Of a DNA stretch of 64,000 bases, positions 1 to 11,211 are shown piece after piece. Origin of the DNA: Chitinimonas koreensis (lineage in GTDB: Bacteria; Pseudomonadota; Gammaproteobacteria; Burkholderiales; Chitinimonadaceae); the NCBI RefSeq assembly GCF_014353015.1, contig NZ_CP060704.1, forward strand, positions 186,001 to 250,000. Reading direction: 5' to 3'. Position 1 is the stretch's first letter, and the number at the start of each line of letters is the position of its first letter. A program made the translations under genes and the position numbers. Below the pieces are notes generated by a model that had not been told where the DNA came from, searched no databases, and saw nothing but the letters and a program-made list of their open reading frames with translations.

Positions 1-430
1 GGCGCTGCTGGCGGCGCGCGGCCTGAACGCGCAGCGGCGCAGCGATTGGGCCGACGACGCGCCGCTGCCGGCCTCAGTGCAGGTGCTGCTCGGCGACAGC
101 CTGGGCGAGTTGGCCGCCTACTATGCGGCCGCCGACCTGGCCTTCGTCGGCGGCAGCCTGGTGCCGCTGGGCAGCCATAGCGTGATCGAGCCGTGCGCCC
201 AGGGCGTGCCGACGCTGCTCGGTCCGTCGAGCTTCAATTTCGCCGAGGCGGTGCGCGAGGCGGTCGAGCTCGGCGCGGCGAAGCAGCTGCCCGATGCCGA
301 TGCGGTGCTGGCCGAGGTGGGACGTCTGTTGGAAGACGAGACGGCGCGCGCGGCGATGGCGGCGGCCGGGCTGGCCTTCGTCGGCCGCCATCGCGGCGCG
401 GTGGAGCGGGTGCTGGCGCTGCTGCCTTAG
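1..430 (+). CDS. waaA: 3-deoxy-D-manno-octulosonic acid (Kdo) transferase, C-terminal part
   Basis: This is the last 142 residues or so of a Kdo transferase. The enzyme adds Kdo to lipid A precursor at the cytoplasmic face of the inner membrane. The start lies outside the window. Visible family features are the segment FVGGSLVPLGSHSVIEPC and then GVPTLLGPSSFNF, which correspond to the nucleotide-sugar-binding C-terminal lobe of the GT30 family (in E. coli the same stretch reads GGSLVERGGHNPLE and GPHTFNF). The frame is open from the first bases to a TAG at 428-430. It converges on the dciA-like gene, with a REP pair between the two stops. Confidence in the family is high; substrate number (mono- or bifunctional) cannot be told. 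Confidence 0.88.
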   Translation, partial: ALLAARGLNAQRRSDWADDAPLPASVQVLLGDSLGELAAYYAAADLAFVGGSLVPLGSHSVIEPCAQGVPTLLGPSSFNFAEAVREAVELGAAKQLPDADAVLAEVGRLLEDETARAAMAAAGLAFVGRHRGAVERVLALLP

Positions 431-456
431 TCAGCGGATCCGATCGCCGGGCGACC

Positions 457-541
457 GTAGGAGCGGCTTCAGCCGCGAAGGCGCGGTGGAATCTCGACCG
501 GCCGTGGAAACGCCGGCATTCGCGGCTGAAGCCGCTCCTAC
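457..541. repeat. REP pair (BIME), class A
   Basis: The left arm, GTAGGAGCGGCTTCAGCCGC at 457-476, has its inverted copy ending at 541. Each arm is itself a small hairpin (GCGGCT/AGCCGC) with a GTAG foot. It sits between the convergent waaA and dciA-like genes and may stop transcription from both sides. Confidence 0.9.
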
Positions 542-592
542 AGGTGGATCGCCGTAACGCATGTGAATGTCCGCGAGCGGGCGATCGCGCCT

Positions 593-1024
593 TCAGCCGC
601 GCCGCTTCGCCACCATCGCGGCCAGCGCATCGCGCAAGGGCGACGGTGGTAGCGTAGTGGCCGCCTCGTCCAACGCGCGTAGCGCGGCATCGCTAAGTGC
701 CAGATTTGATTTCGGTTTCGGCTGCTGGTGCGGCATCCATCCGACTTGAACCTGCCAGCGGATTGCGTTAACTTGCAGGCCATTTTCGGCCAAGCGCATC
801 CTGATGCGCGCTTCCATCTGCCGCAGCTTGGCCACCAGCGCCTGGCTGCGCGCGGTGACCACCAGGCAATCCCCGTCCACGCCCACCACACTGGTCAGGT
901 TCTCCAGCCCGGCCGGCAGGGCGTCCTGCCATTGCTGCTCGATCCTGCGCTGGGCGTTCGCCAGGCGGTTCAGGCGCATCAGCTCGGGCGAGCTCAGCAG
1001 GGACTTGAAGGGGCGGGTGCTCAT
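593..1024 (-). CDS. dciA: DciA-like (DUF721) replicative helicase loader
   Basis: The 143-residue product matches the DUF721/DciA family, whose characterised members help load the DnaB helicase in bacteria that lack DnaC. Visible are an N-terminal PELMRLNRLANAQRRI helical segment and a core with VDGDCLVVTARSQALVAKLRQ, typical of the family's KH-like domain. A longer open frame upstream is rejected: the start MSTRPFKSLL at 1022-1024 fits family length. It is divergent from the M23 peptidase with only 37 bp between start codons, and lies upstream of secA, an order I associate with Neisseriales genomes. The family is fairly sure; function in this organism is inferred. Confidence 0.78.
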   Translation of the reverse strand: MSTRPFKSLLSSPELMRLNRLANAQRRIEQQWQDALPAGLENLTSVVGVDGDCLVVTARSQALVAKLRQMEARIRMRLAENGLQVNAIRWQVQVGWMPHQQPKPKSNLALSDAALRALDEAATTLPPSPLRDALAAMVAKRRG

Positions 1025-1061
1025 GGGGGCGCGTGCAAGGCACGACGAGGAGTCGGCAGAC

Positions 1062-1973
1062 ATGAACATTATTCTGGTTTCCAACCGCCTCTCCAAGGCG
1101 GTCACGCTCGGACCGCGCCACCTGTGGCTGGTCGGCGCGCTGCTGGGCCTGGCGCTGCTGGGCCTCGCCACGCTGGCCAGCTGGGCCACCTACACGCTGA
1201 CCAAGCCGTTCGGCATCCAGCTGCCGGCGCTGCCGGGCACCTCGGCCGCGCAGCAGCGCCAGATCGACACGCTGGCGGTCAAGCTCGGCCAGATGCAGGC
1301 GCAGCTGGTGCGGCTCGACGGCCTGACCCGCCGCGTGTCGGAACAGACCGGCATCGACGCCAAGCCCTTCCTCAGCAGCTCGGCCGCACCGCAGGGCGGC
1401 GCCGTGTCGCGGCTGCCCGAGCGCGCGCTGGACTTCAAGACGCTGGCCGGCCAGGTCGGCCTGACCGATCGCCGCATCGAGGACGCCATCGACCAGTACG
1501 GCCTGATCGACACCGTGCTGACCCAGCGGAAGCTCAACACCTTCCAGGCGCCGGCCAACCTGCCGACCGCGGCCGGCGTGCGCTCCTCGCTGTACGGCTG
1601 GCGCATCGATCCGTTCTCGGGCCGGCAGACCTTCCACGAAGGCATCGACTTCGTCGGCGACATCGGCACGCCGATCTACGCCGCCGCCGGCGGCCGGGTG
1701 CTGCGGGCGGAGCGCCATCCCGAGTATGGTAATATGCTCGAGATCGACCACGGCAACGGCATCACCAGCCGCTATGCGCATGCTTCGCAGCTGCTGGTGA
1801 AGGAAGGCGACCGCGTGACGACCGGACAGCAGGTGGCCCTCTTGGGCAACAGCGGGCGTTCGACCGGCCCCCATCTGCATTTCGAGATTCGTTACAAGGA
1901 CGTGCCGCAGAATCCGCTCTACTTCCTGCGGCTGGCGCATGCGCCGACCACCGTGCAAGTGGCCGCCGATTGA
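1062..1973 (+). CDS. M23 family metallopeptidase (LytM domain), membrane-anchored
   Basis: This 303-residue murein hydrolase-type protein has one N-terminal membrane segment at about residues 20-46, a Gln-rich helical stretch at about 62-95, and a LytM/M23 domain at about 175-290. Candidate zinc ligands H192 and D196 (FHEGIDF) and the HLHFE motif at H271/H273 are intact, so the peptidase domain should be active on peptidoglycan cross-links in the periplasm. The start at 1062 places the membrane anchor correctly. A hairpin followed by a T-run lies after the stop, so it is probably transcribed separately from secA. Confidence 0.88.
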   Translation: MNIILVSNRLSKAVTLGPRHLWLVGALLGLALLGLATLASWATYTLTKPFGIQLPALPGTSAAQQRQIDTLAVKLGQMQAQLVRLDGLTRRVSEQTGIDAKPFLSSSAAPQGGAVSRLPERALDFKTLAGQVGLTDRRIEDAIDQYGLIDTVLTQRKLNTFQAPANLPTAAGVRSSLYGWRIDPFSGRQTFHEGIDFVGDIGTPIYAAAGGRVLRAERHPEYGNMLEIDHGNGITSRYAHASQLLVKEGDRVTTGQQVALLGNSGRSTGPHLHFEIRYKDVPQNPLYFLRLAHAPTTVQVAAD

Positions 1974-2035
1974 GCGTTGTTGAATTTGCCGGGTGCGTCC
2001 CCATATGTAGCGGACGAGTCGGCCAGCATTGAGCG

Positions 2036-2073
2036 ACACGGCGGATCGGGATACCCGGTCCGCCGTGTTTTTG
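2036..2073 (+). terminator. Rho-independent terminator after M23 gene
   Basis: ACACGGCGGA (2036-2045) pairs with TCCGCCGTGT (2059-2068), with a further CGGG/CCCG pairing inside and a TTTTT run following. It separates the peptidase gene from secA. Confidence 0.75.
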
Positions 2074-2142
2074 TGTACCTGCGCGCTGCCAGCGCGGACC
2101 AAACTGAAATTCGAAGGGCCCACAAGGCCGTCTGGAAACACG

Positions 2143-4851
<2,709 letters not shown>

Positions 4852-4862
4852 TCGTTGCCTGA

Positions 4863-4912
4863 GCCCCTGAAACGACAACGCCACCTTCGGGTGGCGTTGT
4901 CGTTTCAGGGGC
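4863..4912 (+). terminator. secA terminator: 23-bp perfect stem with TTCG loop
   Basis: The arms 4863-4885 and 4890-4912 are perfectly complementary over 23 bp and are closed by a TTCG tetraloop. There is no T-run directly after it, but the stem contains AAACGACAACG/CGTTGTCGTTT, so it can act on either strand. Confidence 0.8.
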
Positions 4913-4934
4913 GCTTCCGAACGACGATGCGCAT

Positions 4935-5023
4935 GTAGGCGCGGCTTCCGCCGTGAACCGCCGTTCCTGCGCCGATCGTCTTACTTATCGCGGGCGGCCA
5001 TTCGCGGCTTTAGCCGCTCCTGC
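4935..5023. repeat. REP pair, class A (degenerate copy)
   Basis: The left arm starts GTAGGCGCGGCTTCC at 4935; the right arm TTCGCGGCTTTAGCCGC ends with CTCCTGC at 5023. Its loop is almost identical to that of the element at 5126-5215. It is part of the otherwise gene-free 4852-5233 stretch, which holds only the secA terminator and three REP pairs. Confidence 0.85.
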
Positions 5024-5033
5024 GCGATCTGCC

Positions 5034-5101
5034 GTAGGTCGGGCTTTATGCCCGACAGCACTGTCGATCAGGGCTGCTGTCGGGCATAAAGCCCGACCTA
5101 C
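5034..5101. repeat. REP pair, class B
   Basis: The arms GTAGGTCGGGCTTTATGCCC (from 5034) and its inverse ending CCGACCTAC (5101) are perfect. Each arm folds as TCGGGC/GCCCGA. This element lies between the two near-identical class A elements. Confidence 0.9.
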
Positions 5102-5125
5102 ATGGATTGTGCACATGGCTTTAGC

Positions 5126-5215
5126 GTAGGCGCGGCTTCAGCCGCGAACCGCCGTTCCTGTGCCGATCGTCTTATTCATCCGCAGGCGGCCATTCGCGGC
5201 TGAAGCCGCTCCTGC
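5126..5215. repeat. REP pair, class A
   Basis: GTAGGCGCGGCTTCAGCCGC starts at 5126 and the inverted arm ends CTCCTGC at 5215. The spacer nearly repeats that of 4935-5023, which indicates duplication of the whole element. It lies just past the 3' end of the dctR-like gene. Confidence 0.9.
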
Positions 5216-5233
5216 AGGGCCGCCGCCGACCGA

Positions 5234-5839
5234 TCAGTCCAGTTCCTTGAGCAGATTGGCCAGCTCCACCGCCGACTTCACGCCCATCTTTTCCAGCACC
5301 CGCGCGCGGTGCACTTCCACCGTCTTCATGCTGATGTCGAGCTCGTCGGCGATCTGCTTGTTGAGCTTGCCGTCGAGGAACAGCGCCATCACCTCGCGTT
5401 CGCGCGGCGTCAGGTCGCCGAGCCGGCGCTCGATCTGGCGGCGGCGTTCCCAGGCGCCGCGGCGCTCGGTGTCGAGCGACAGGCAGTTCTCGACCAGGCT
5501 GACCAGCGCGTTGTCGTCGAACGGCTTCTCGAGGAAGTCGACCGCGCCCTGCTTGAGCGCGGCGACCGCCTGCGGCACGTCGCCGTGGCCGGTCAGGAAC
5601 AGCGTGGGCGGGCAGTAGCCGCGGCCGACCAGGGTCTGGAACAGCTCCATGCCGCCCATGCCGGGCATGCGTAGGTCGAGCACCAGGCAGCTGAAGCGGC
5701 TCGGGTCGCGGTCGGCCAGCAGCGCGGCGGCGGATTCGAACGAGGCGACGCTGTGGCCGCGCGAGGCGAACAGCCACTTGAGCGCGTCGCGCACGGCGGC
5801 GTCGTCGTCGACCAGGGCGATGCGGGGATCGGATGCCAT
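5234..5839 (-). CDS. dctR: FixJ/DctR-type response regulator
   Basis: The 201-residue protein has a receiver domain (acidic residues D11-D13, phosphoacceptor D55 in LVLDLRMPG, T/G at FLTGHGD, conserved K in LEKPFDD) and a C-terminal LuxR-type helix-turn-helix (LTPREREVMALFLDGKLNKQ, then TVEVHRARVLEKM). This FixJ/NarL-like layout is typical of DctR in DctS/DctR systems that control C4-dicarboxylate uptake. The paired sensor kinase is encoded upstream on the same strand, and a dicarboxylate-binding protein lies beyond it on the opposite strand. The dct assignment is from context; a TodT/FixJ-like role on another signal remains possible. Confidence 0.82.
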   Translation of the reverse strand: MASDPRIALVDDDAAVRDALKWLFASRGHSVASFESAAALLADRDPSRFSCLVLDLRMPGMGGMELFQTLVGRGYCPPTLFLTGHGDVPQAVAALKQGAVDFLEKPFDDNALVSLVENCLSLDTERRGAWERRRQIERRLGDLTPREREVMALFLDGKLNKQIADELDISMKTVEVHRARVLEKMGVKSAVELANLLKELD

Positions 5840-5914
5840 CTAGGGACTCCTTGGTGAGGTCCAGTTATCTGCCAACTCGGTCGTGAACGAGCATATGGTT
5901 GAGCGTCATGCGTC

Positions 5915-6040
5915 CGAGCGAAGCGAGGCTCCCTCGCGGCGGCGAGGGCGGGGAGTAGGAATCGAACAAGGGCGGGACCGCCGGTTCAGCATGCTCTGCT
6001 CGTAAGCCCCGGCTTTGCCGGGGCCTGTGCTGCAGATCGA
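5915..6040. repeat. Second repeat family, copy 1
   Basis: The dctR-dctS gap holds a composite element: GAGCGAAGCGAGGCTCCCTC, a GGCGGCGAGGGCGGG block and a hairpin CCCCGGCTTTGCCGGGG with the tail CCTGTGCTGCAGATCGAGTC. The same blocks in the same order recur at 47122-47291, and the hairpin with a similar tail appears again near 52605. It is not related to the REP classes. Confidence 0.65.
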
Positions 6041-6056
6041 GTCATAGACCATACAT

Positions 6057-8372
6057 TCAGCATTCACGCGGTCCCAACGGCAGGCTGACGATGAAGCGGC
6101 TGCCGCCGCCGGCGCGTTCCTCGACCCACAGCCGGCCCTGATGATGTTCGACGATGGTGCGGCAGATGTTCAGGCCCATGCCCATGCCCTCGGCCTTGGT
6201 GGTGTAGAACGGGCGGAACAGCTTGTCGACGTCGGCCGGATCGATGCCGGGGCCGCGGTCGGCCACCACCAGGTCGAGCCAGCCCTCCCGCAGCCGCGTT
6301 TCCAGCGTCAATTCGCGGTCGCCGGGCTCGCTGTCGATCATCGCCTCGATCGCGTTCTTGCCGAGGTTGAACAGCACCTGCTCGAGCATCACGCGGTCGG
6401 CCGACAGCTCGACGTCGTCGGCCAGCCGCAGCTCCACCAGCCGCACATAGTAGCGGTTCAGCGGCGCGGCGAGCAGCGACAGCACGGTGTCGACCAGGTC
6501 GCCGATGCGGCAGGGCGAGCGCTTGGGCTCGCGCTTCTGCACGAATTCGCGGATGCCGCGGATGATGGCGGCGGCGCGGCGCGATTGCTCGGCGATCTTC
6601 TCCAGCGCGCCGTCCAGCTCCTCGGCGGTGATCTGGCCGTTGGCCACCAGGTTGCGGCAGGCGGTGCTGTAGCTCGAGATCGCCGCCAAGGGCTGGTTCA
6701 GCTCGTGCGCCAGGCTCGAAGCGATCTCGCCCATCGCGATCAGCCGCGCGGTCTGCTGCAGCTTCTCGGCCTGCTGCCGCTCGCGGTCGATCGCCAGCTT
6801 GCGCTCGGTCACGTCGGTGGCGATGTCGAGCCAGACCTGCGACTGGTCGACCCACAGCGTGGCGCGGCGGTGATGCTGGTACCAGCGGCCGCCGATGGTG
6901 TCGTGCCATTCGCCACCGGCATCGGGCTGGCGCAGCGGCAGCGCGCACAGCGGGCCGTCGTCGCCGAGCCGGAAGGCCTCGCGGAAGGTGCGGTTGGACA
7001 GCAGCAGCTCGCCGCTCTTGCGGTCGGTCACCGCCACCGCGGCGTCGAGGCCGTTGAGCACCGCCACGAAGCGCTCGTGCGAGGCCTTGAGCGCCTCGCG
7101 CTCGCGCCGCAGCTCGGTCACGTCGGTCATCGACGACACCCAGCCGGTATGGCGGCCCTCGCCGTCGATCAGCGGGCTGGAGTAGAGCCGCACGTCGAAG
7201 CGCTCGCCGTTGCGGCGGCGGAAGCGCAGCGAGAAGCCGTTGGCCGGGCTCTCGCCGCGCAGGATGGCGGCGAACACCTGCTCGCAGCGCGCGGCCGCCT
7301 CGGGCGACCAGAAATCGAACGGCGGCTTGCTGCCCAGGAGCGACTCGGGCTCGGTGCCGACCATCCGGCAGAAGGCGCGGTTGGCGTGCAGGATGCGGCC
7401 CTCGCGGTCGGTGGCCAGGATGCCGGACACCAGCGAATCCTCCATCGCGCGCCGCATATTGGTCTCGCGCAGCAGCGCCCGCTCGGCCACCAGCCGTTCG
7501 CGCATATGGCGCTTGAGCACCCACAGCGACCACACCATCAGGCCCGACAGCGCCGCCAGCAGCCAGTACAGCGCATGGCGCCAGACCGGCCAGCCGCCCT
7601 GCAGCGCGACCGCGCGCAGGCGCAGGCCGTAGCCGGGCGGGTCGAAGGCGATGTCGTAGCTCTGCGGCGAATCGGGCAGCGGCTGCTCGGGCCGCGCCGC
7701 CACGGTGCGCCGCTCGATGTCGACGAAGCCGAGCTGGTAGCGCTTGGCGATCCACCACGGCACGTAGGTCTGCAGCAGCGACTTGAGCGAGATGACGGCG
7801 ACGAAGGCGCCGCGGGTCTGGTTGCCCTGCACCGCCGGAAACGCGATCGCCACCACCGGGCCGACGCCCGGGTAGTCGAACGGCGGCGTGCTGGCCGGCA
7901 GGCCGATGCGGCCGGCGCGCTGCACCGGCTCCATCGCGGCCGGCACCCGCTGCAGCGGCTCGAGCGCCTGTTCCGGGTAGCTCCACACCGCTTCGCCGTA
8001 CTCGTTCGACAGCGCCATCGCCACCACCTCGGCGCTGGCCGACATCAGCGACGCGGCGCGGCCGTAGAAGGCGCCCTCGCTGAGGTCGCCGCGCACGTAG
8101 TCGTGGGCCAGCGCCTCGAGCTGGCGCTGGCGGCCCAGCACCTCGTTGCGCAGCGCCTGCTCCTGCCACAGCACGTCCTCGATCAGCGCGTCGCGCTGGG
8201 CGTCGCGCTCGTTGGCGCGGATGAACCACAGCAGCGCCACGCCGACCGCCAGGAAGCAGATCAGCGCCAGGTTGGGCATCGCCCACAGCCAGCGTGCCGG
8301 GCGGGCAGGTTGTTGTTTCGCTTCATGGTCCGTGGTCGGGCCGGGCCGGTGCGCGTACGCCGGCCGTCGCAT
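6057..8372 (-). CDS. dctS: PAS-domain sensor histidine kinase, DctS type
   Basis: This 771-residue membrane kinase probably senses C4-dicarboxylates. Domains in order: N-terminal membrane helix (about 28-50), periplasmic sensor region (about 50-265), second membrane helix (about 267-290), two PAS domains (about 305-425 and 430-535), a HisKA segment with phosphorylatable His in SLAHELNQPLAA, and an ATPase domain with NLGKNAIEAM, DRGPGID and GMGMGLNICRTIVEHHQG. The layout matches DctS/TodS-like kinases partnered with FixJ-type regulators. The first ATG is used; another Met (at about residue 32, before PNLALICFL) would remove the charged N-terminus. It is divergent from dctP. Confidence 0.85.
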   Translation of the reverse strand: MRRPAYAHRPGPTTDHEAKQQPARPARWLWAMPNLALICFLAVGVALLWFIRANERDAQRDALIEDVLWQEQALRNEVLGRQRQLEALAHDYVRGDLSEGAFYGRAASLMSASAEVVAMALSNEYGEAVWSYPEQALEPLQRVPAAMEPVQRAGRIGLPASTPPFDYPGVGPVVAIAFPAVQGNQTRGAFVAVISLKSLLQTYVPWWIAKRYQLGFVDIERRTVAARPEQPLPDSPQSYDIAFDPPGYGLRLRAVALQGGWPVWRHALYWLLAALSGLMVWSLWVLKRHMRERLVAERALLRETNMRRAMEDSLVSGILATDREGRILHANRAFCRMVGTEPESLLGSKPPFDFWSPEAAARCEQVFAAILRGESPANGFSLRFRRRNGERFDVRLYSSPLIDGEGRHTGWVSSMTDVTELRREREALKASHERFVAVLNGLDAAVAVTDRKSGELLLSNRTFREAFRLGDDGPLCALPLRQPDAGGEWHDTIGGRWYQHHRRATLWVDQSQVWLDIATDVTERKLAIDRERQQAEKLQQTARLIAMGEIASSLAHELNQPLAAISSYSTACRNLVANGQITAEELDGALEKIAEQSRRAAAIIRGIREFVQKREPKRSPCRIGDLVDTVLSLLAAPLNRYYVRLVELRLADDVELSADRVMLEQVLFNLGKNAIEAMIDSEPGDRELTLETRLREGWLDLVVADRGPGIDPADVDKLFRPFYTTKAEGMGMGLNICRTIVEHHQGRLWVEERAGGGSRFIVSLPLGPREC

Positions 8373-8484
8373 AAATGGGGTCGGGCTGCGGGGCCGACGC
8401 GTGTTCGAACTCTTATATCAACAGAAGCCGATACCGCGCCGCGTCCATCGCTTGGGGCTTTCCCTGATAGGTGGCCGGCGGCAA

Positions 8485-8492
8485 AAGGAGGT
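8485..8492 (+). promoter_or_regulatory. Perfect Shine-Dalgarno AAGGAGGT without a start codon
   Basis: AAGGAGGT is an exact anti-SD complement but has no ATG, GTG or TTG within the next 15 bases. The dctP start lies 54 bases on and has no SD of its own. Its use is unknown. Confidence 0.4.
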
Positions 8493-8545
8493 ACCAAGAA
8501 AAAGGCGCGCCAGCCGGCCGCCCCAGCCATTTTACGTCCGAACCG

Positions 8546-9547
8546 ATGTCGCCCGCCGCCCGCCGTCTCCTGCCGCTGCTGCTGTTCTGCCTCGCCGCGC
8601 CGCTCGCCTGCGCCGACGCGGTGGTGCTGCGCTTCAGCCTGGCCGAGGCGCGCGACACGCCGAACGGCCGCGCCGCCGAGCGTTTCCGCCAGCTGGCGGC
8701 GCGCTATACCCAGGGCAAGGTCGAGGTGCGGATCTTCCCCAGCGGCGAGCTGTACAAGGATCGCGAAGACCTCGGCGCGCTGCAGGTGAACGCGGTGCAG
8801 ATGCTGGTGCCGGCGCTGGGCAAGCTGGCGCGGCTGGGGTTGCGCCGGTTCGAGCTGTTCGACCTGCCCTACCTGTTCCCCGACGACCAGGCGGTGCACC
8901 GGGTGCTCGACGGCCCGAGCGGCCGCGCGCTGTTCGAGGATCTCGACGACTACGGCCTGGTCGGGCTGACCTACTGGGACGAGGGCTTCCTGCATTTCTC
9001 GGCCAACCGGTCGCTCAAGCGGGCCGAGGATTTCCGCGGCCTCAAGCTGCGGGTGGCGCCGGCGCCGCTGCTCGAGGCGAGGCTGCGCGCGCTCGGCGCC
9101 CAGCCGCGGCCGATGGCGGCCGACGAGGCCTTCGGCGCGCTCGAGCAGGGCCTCTTGGACGGCGCCGAATTCACCCTGCCCGATTTCGACGCGCTGCGCA
9201 TGCAGTCGGCCCAGCGCCACCTGGCGTTGTCCTGGCATGGCTGGCAGGGCAATGCGGTGGTGGTGAACAAGCGCTTCTGGGACGACCTGCCGAACGATCT
9301 GCGCGGCGGCCTGATCGAGGCGCTGCGCCAGGCCACGGTCTACCAGCGCAAGCTGGCCGCCGAGGACAACCGCCGCGCGCTGGCGGCGATCACGGCCACC
9401 GGCGTGACCGAGGTGCAACCGATCCCGCTGGCCGAGCGCGAGCGCATGCGCCAATTGATGCGGCCGGTGCTCGAGCGCTATGCGGAGAGCGTCGATCGGG
9501 CGCTGCTCGAGCGTGTGCAGCGGGTGGTGGGGGCTTCACGGCGCTGA
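8546..9547 (+). CDS. dctP: TRAP-type C4-dicarboxylate binding protein, DctP family
   Basis: This is a 333-residue periplasmic solute-binding protein. A signal peptide is visible (RRLLPLLLFCLAAPLACADA), followed by the DctP-family core: LRFSLAEARDTPNGRAAERF, EVRIFPSGELYKDRE, a DLPYLFPDD segment, FRGLKLRVAPAP and the hinge region with NAVVVNKRFWDDLP. Binding proteins of this family deliver dicarboxylates to a DctQ/DctM permease, but no such genes flank it. It is divergent from the dctS-like kinase, which suggests regulation by that system or a co-sensing role. The start chosen gives a normal signal peptide; there is no good ribosome site directly before it. Confidence 0.85.
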   Translation: MSPAARRLLPLLLFCLAAPLACADAVVLRFSLAEARDTPNGRAAERFRQLAARYTQGKVEVRIFPSGELYKDREDLGALQVNAVQMLVPALGKLARLGLRRFELFDLPYLFPDDQAVHRVLDGPSGRALFEDLDDYGLVGLTYWDEGFLHFSANRSLKRAEDFRGLKLRVAPAPLLEARLRALGAQPRPMAADEAFGALEQGLLDGAEFTLPDFDALRMQSAQRHLALSWHGWQGNAVVVNKRFWDDLPNDLRGGLIEALRQATVYQRKLAAEDNRRALAAITATGVTEVQPIPLAERERMRQLMRPVLERYAESVDRALLERVQRVVGASRR

Positions 9548-9627
9548 GCAACTGACGCGACAACCCTCTCCCTCCGGGGAGGGAGTAGTAGGCCGCACAG
9601 GCGGACACGGCGCACGCTGCATGCCCT

Positions 9628-9662
9628 TCCCCTTCCCCCTTCCCCTTCCCCCTTCCCCTTCC
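9628..9662. repeat. Polypyrimidine tract (CCCTT)n
   Basis: Between dctP and the glutamine synthetase gene lies a C-rich run of CCTTCCCCTTCC units. The opposite strand is G-rich with four or more G-runs and could form a quadruplex. The same motif recurs at 27817-27889 and 28018-28046. Confidence 0.7.
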
Positions 9663-9723
9663 CGCCGCTCCGTCCGCCCGGGTAGCATCGCCCCACTCCA
9701 ACGACGATACAAAGAGGGACACG

Positions 9724-11081
9724 ATGGTCAGGGACGACAAGCACGAGGCGCTGGAAGCGGCGCGGCAATGGATCGCGCAGCACGAGGTGGAATACCTGCT
9801 GGCGCAGTTCGTCGACATCCACGGCGCCGCCAAGACCAAGGTGGTGCCGGCGCGCCACCTCGACATGCTGGTGCACACCGGCGCCGGCTTCTCCGGCTAC
9901 GCGATCTGGGGCACCGGCCTGGCCCGCAACGGCGGCGACTACTACGCGCGGGCCGATCTCTCCACGCTGTGCCCGGTGCCCTGGCTGCCCGGCTACGCCC
10001 GCCTGGTCGGCGACGGCCACGTGCACGGCCAGCCGCACCCGCTGTGCTCGCGCGTGCTGCTCAAGACCCAGCTGGCGCGGCTGGCCGAGCGCGGCTGGAC
10101 CTTCAACACCGGCCTCGAGCCCGAGTTCGTGCTGCTGCGCCGCCAGGCCGACGGCGACTACGTGCCGGCCGACGGCTTCGACCGGCTCGACAAGGCCAGC
10201 TACGACTACAAGGCGTTGGCGCGGCCCGACAACCGGCGCTTCCTCGAGCGCGTCACCGAGGCGATGGCCGCGGTCGGCGCCGACGTCTACCAGATCGACC
10301 ACGAGGACGCGACCGGCCAGTACGAGATCAACTACGCCTACTCCGACGCGCTCAAGAGCGCCGACCGCTACACCTGGTTCAAGATGGCCGCGAGCTTCGC
10401 CGCGGAGGAGGCCGGCCTCTTGTGCAGCTTCATGCCCAAGCCCTTCGCCGACCGCGCCGGCTCCGGCCTGCACTTCCACGTCTCGATGGCCGACGCCGCC
10501 GGCGTCAACCTGTTCGAGGACGACAGCGATCCGCAGGGCTATGCGCTGAGCCAGCTCGGCTACCGCTTCCTGGCCGGCATCCTGCACCACGCGCCGGCGC
10601 TGACCGCGCTGTGCGCGCCGACGGTGAACAGCTACAAGCGGCTGGTGGTCGGCAACTCGCTGTCGGGCGCCACCTGGGCGCCGGCCTACGTGGCCTACGG
10701 CGACAACCGCACGGTGCTGGCGCGCTGCCCGGCGGCCGCATCGAATGGCGGCTGGCCGACGCCGGCGCCAATCCCTACCTGGTCAGCGCCGCGCTCCTGG
10801 CCGCCGGCCTCGACGGCATCGACCGCGCGCTCGAGCCGGGCCAGCCGGTCAACGACGACCTGTACGAATACGACGCGCGCCGCTTGCACGAGGCCGGCAT
10901 CCGCCACGTGCCGCAGCACCTGGGCGAGGCGGTCGACGCGCTGGAGGCGGATCGTGTGCTGGCCGCCGCGCTGGGCGAGGAATTCGTCGCCGAGTTCGTC
11001 CGGCTCAAGCGGATGGAGTGGGTCGACTACCTGCGCCATGTGAGCGACTGGGAACGCAAGCGCTACGCCGACTTCTTCTGA
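9724..11081 (+). CDS. glnT: Type III glutamine synthetase-like ligase (apparent frameshift)
   Basis: The product resembles type III glutamate-ammonia ligases (GlnT). Recognisable are the N-terminal VDIHGAAKTKVVPA, the active-site E in LEPEFVLLRR, QYEINYAYSDAL, the His loop SGLHFHVSM, and PTVNSYKRL. The frame breaks at about 10725-10730: the C-terminal part GRIEWRLADAGANPYLVSAA continues one frame over to 11081. Adding one C to the CCC run restores a 452-residue protein. The gene has a good ribosome site (GAGGGA). GS paralogues of this class can also be gamma-glutamyl-polyamine or related ligases, so the substrate is not certain. The frameshift looks like a sequencing error, since both halves are well conserved. 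Confidence 0.82.
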
Positions 11082-11122
11082 TCGGCCGGAGATTTGCCCC
11101 GGTCCGCTGAGCGGGCGGTTTT

Positions 11123-11193
11123 GTAGGAGCGGCTTCAGCCGCGAATGGCCGAGCGTGTTGCTGTCGATCATTCGCGGCTGAAGCCGCGCCTAC
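11123..11193. repeat. REP pair, class A
   Basis: GTAGGAGCGGCTTCAGCCGC starts at 11123, and the inverted copy ends CCGCGCCTAC at 11193. It lies between the convergent glnT-like and corA-like genes. Confidence 0.9.
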
Positions 11194-11211
11194 GGGAACC
11201 CGCCGCCCCGG

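Noticed and set aside
1974..2142. SecM-type arrest peptide upstream of secA
   Set aside because: No frame with a signal sequence or arrest motif is present; the gap holds a terminator.
10505..10771. Small minus-strand frame within the glnT-like gene
   Set aside because: It is a Pro/Arg-rich shadow of the real gene on the plus strand.
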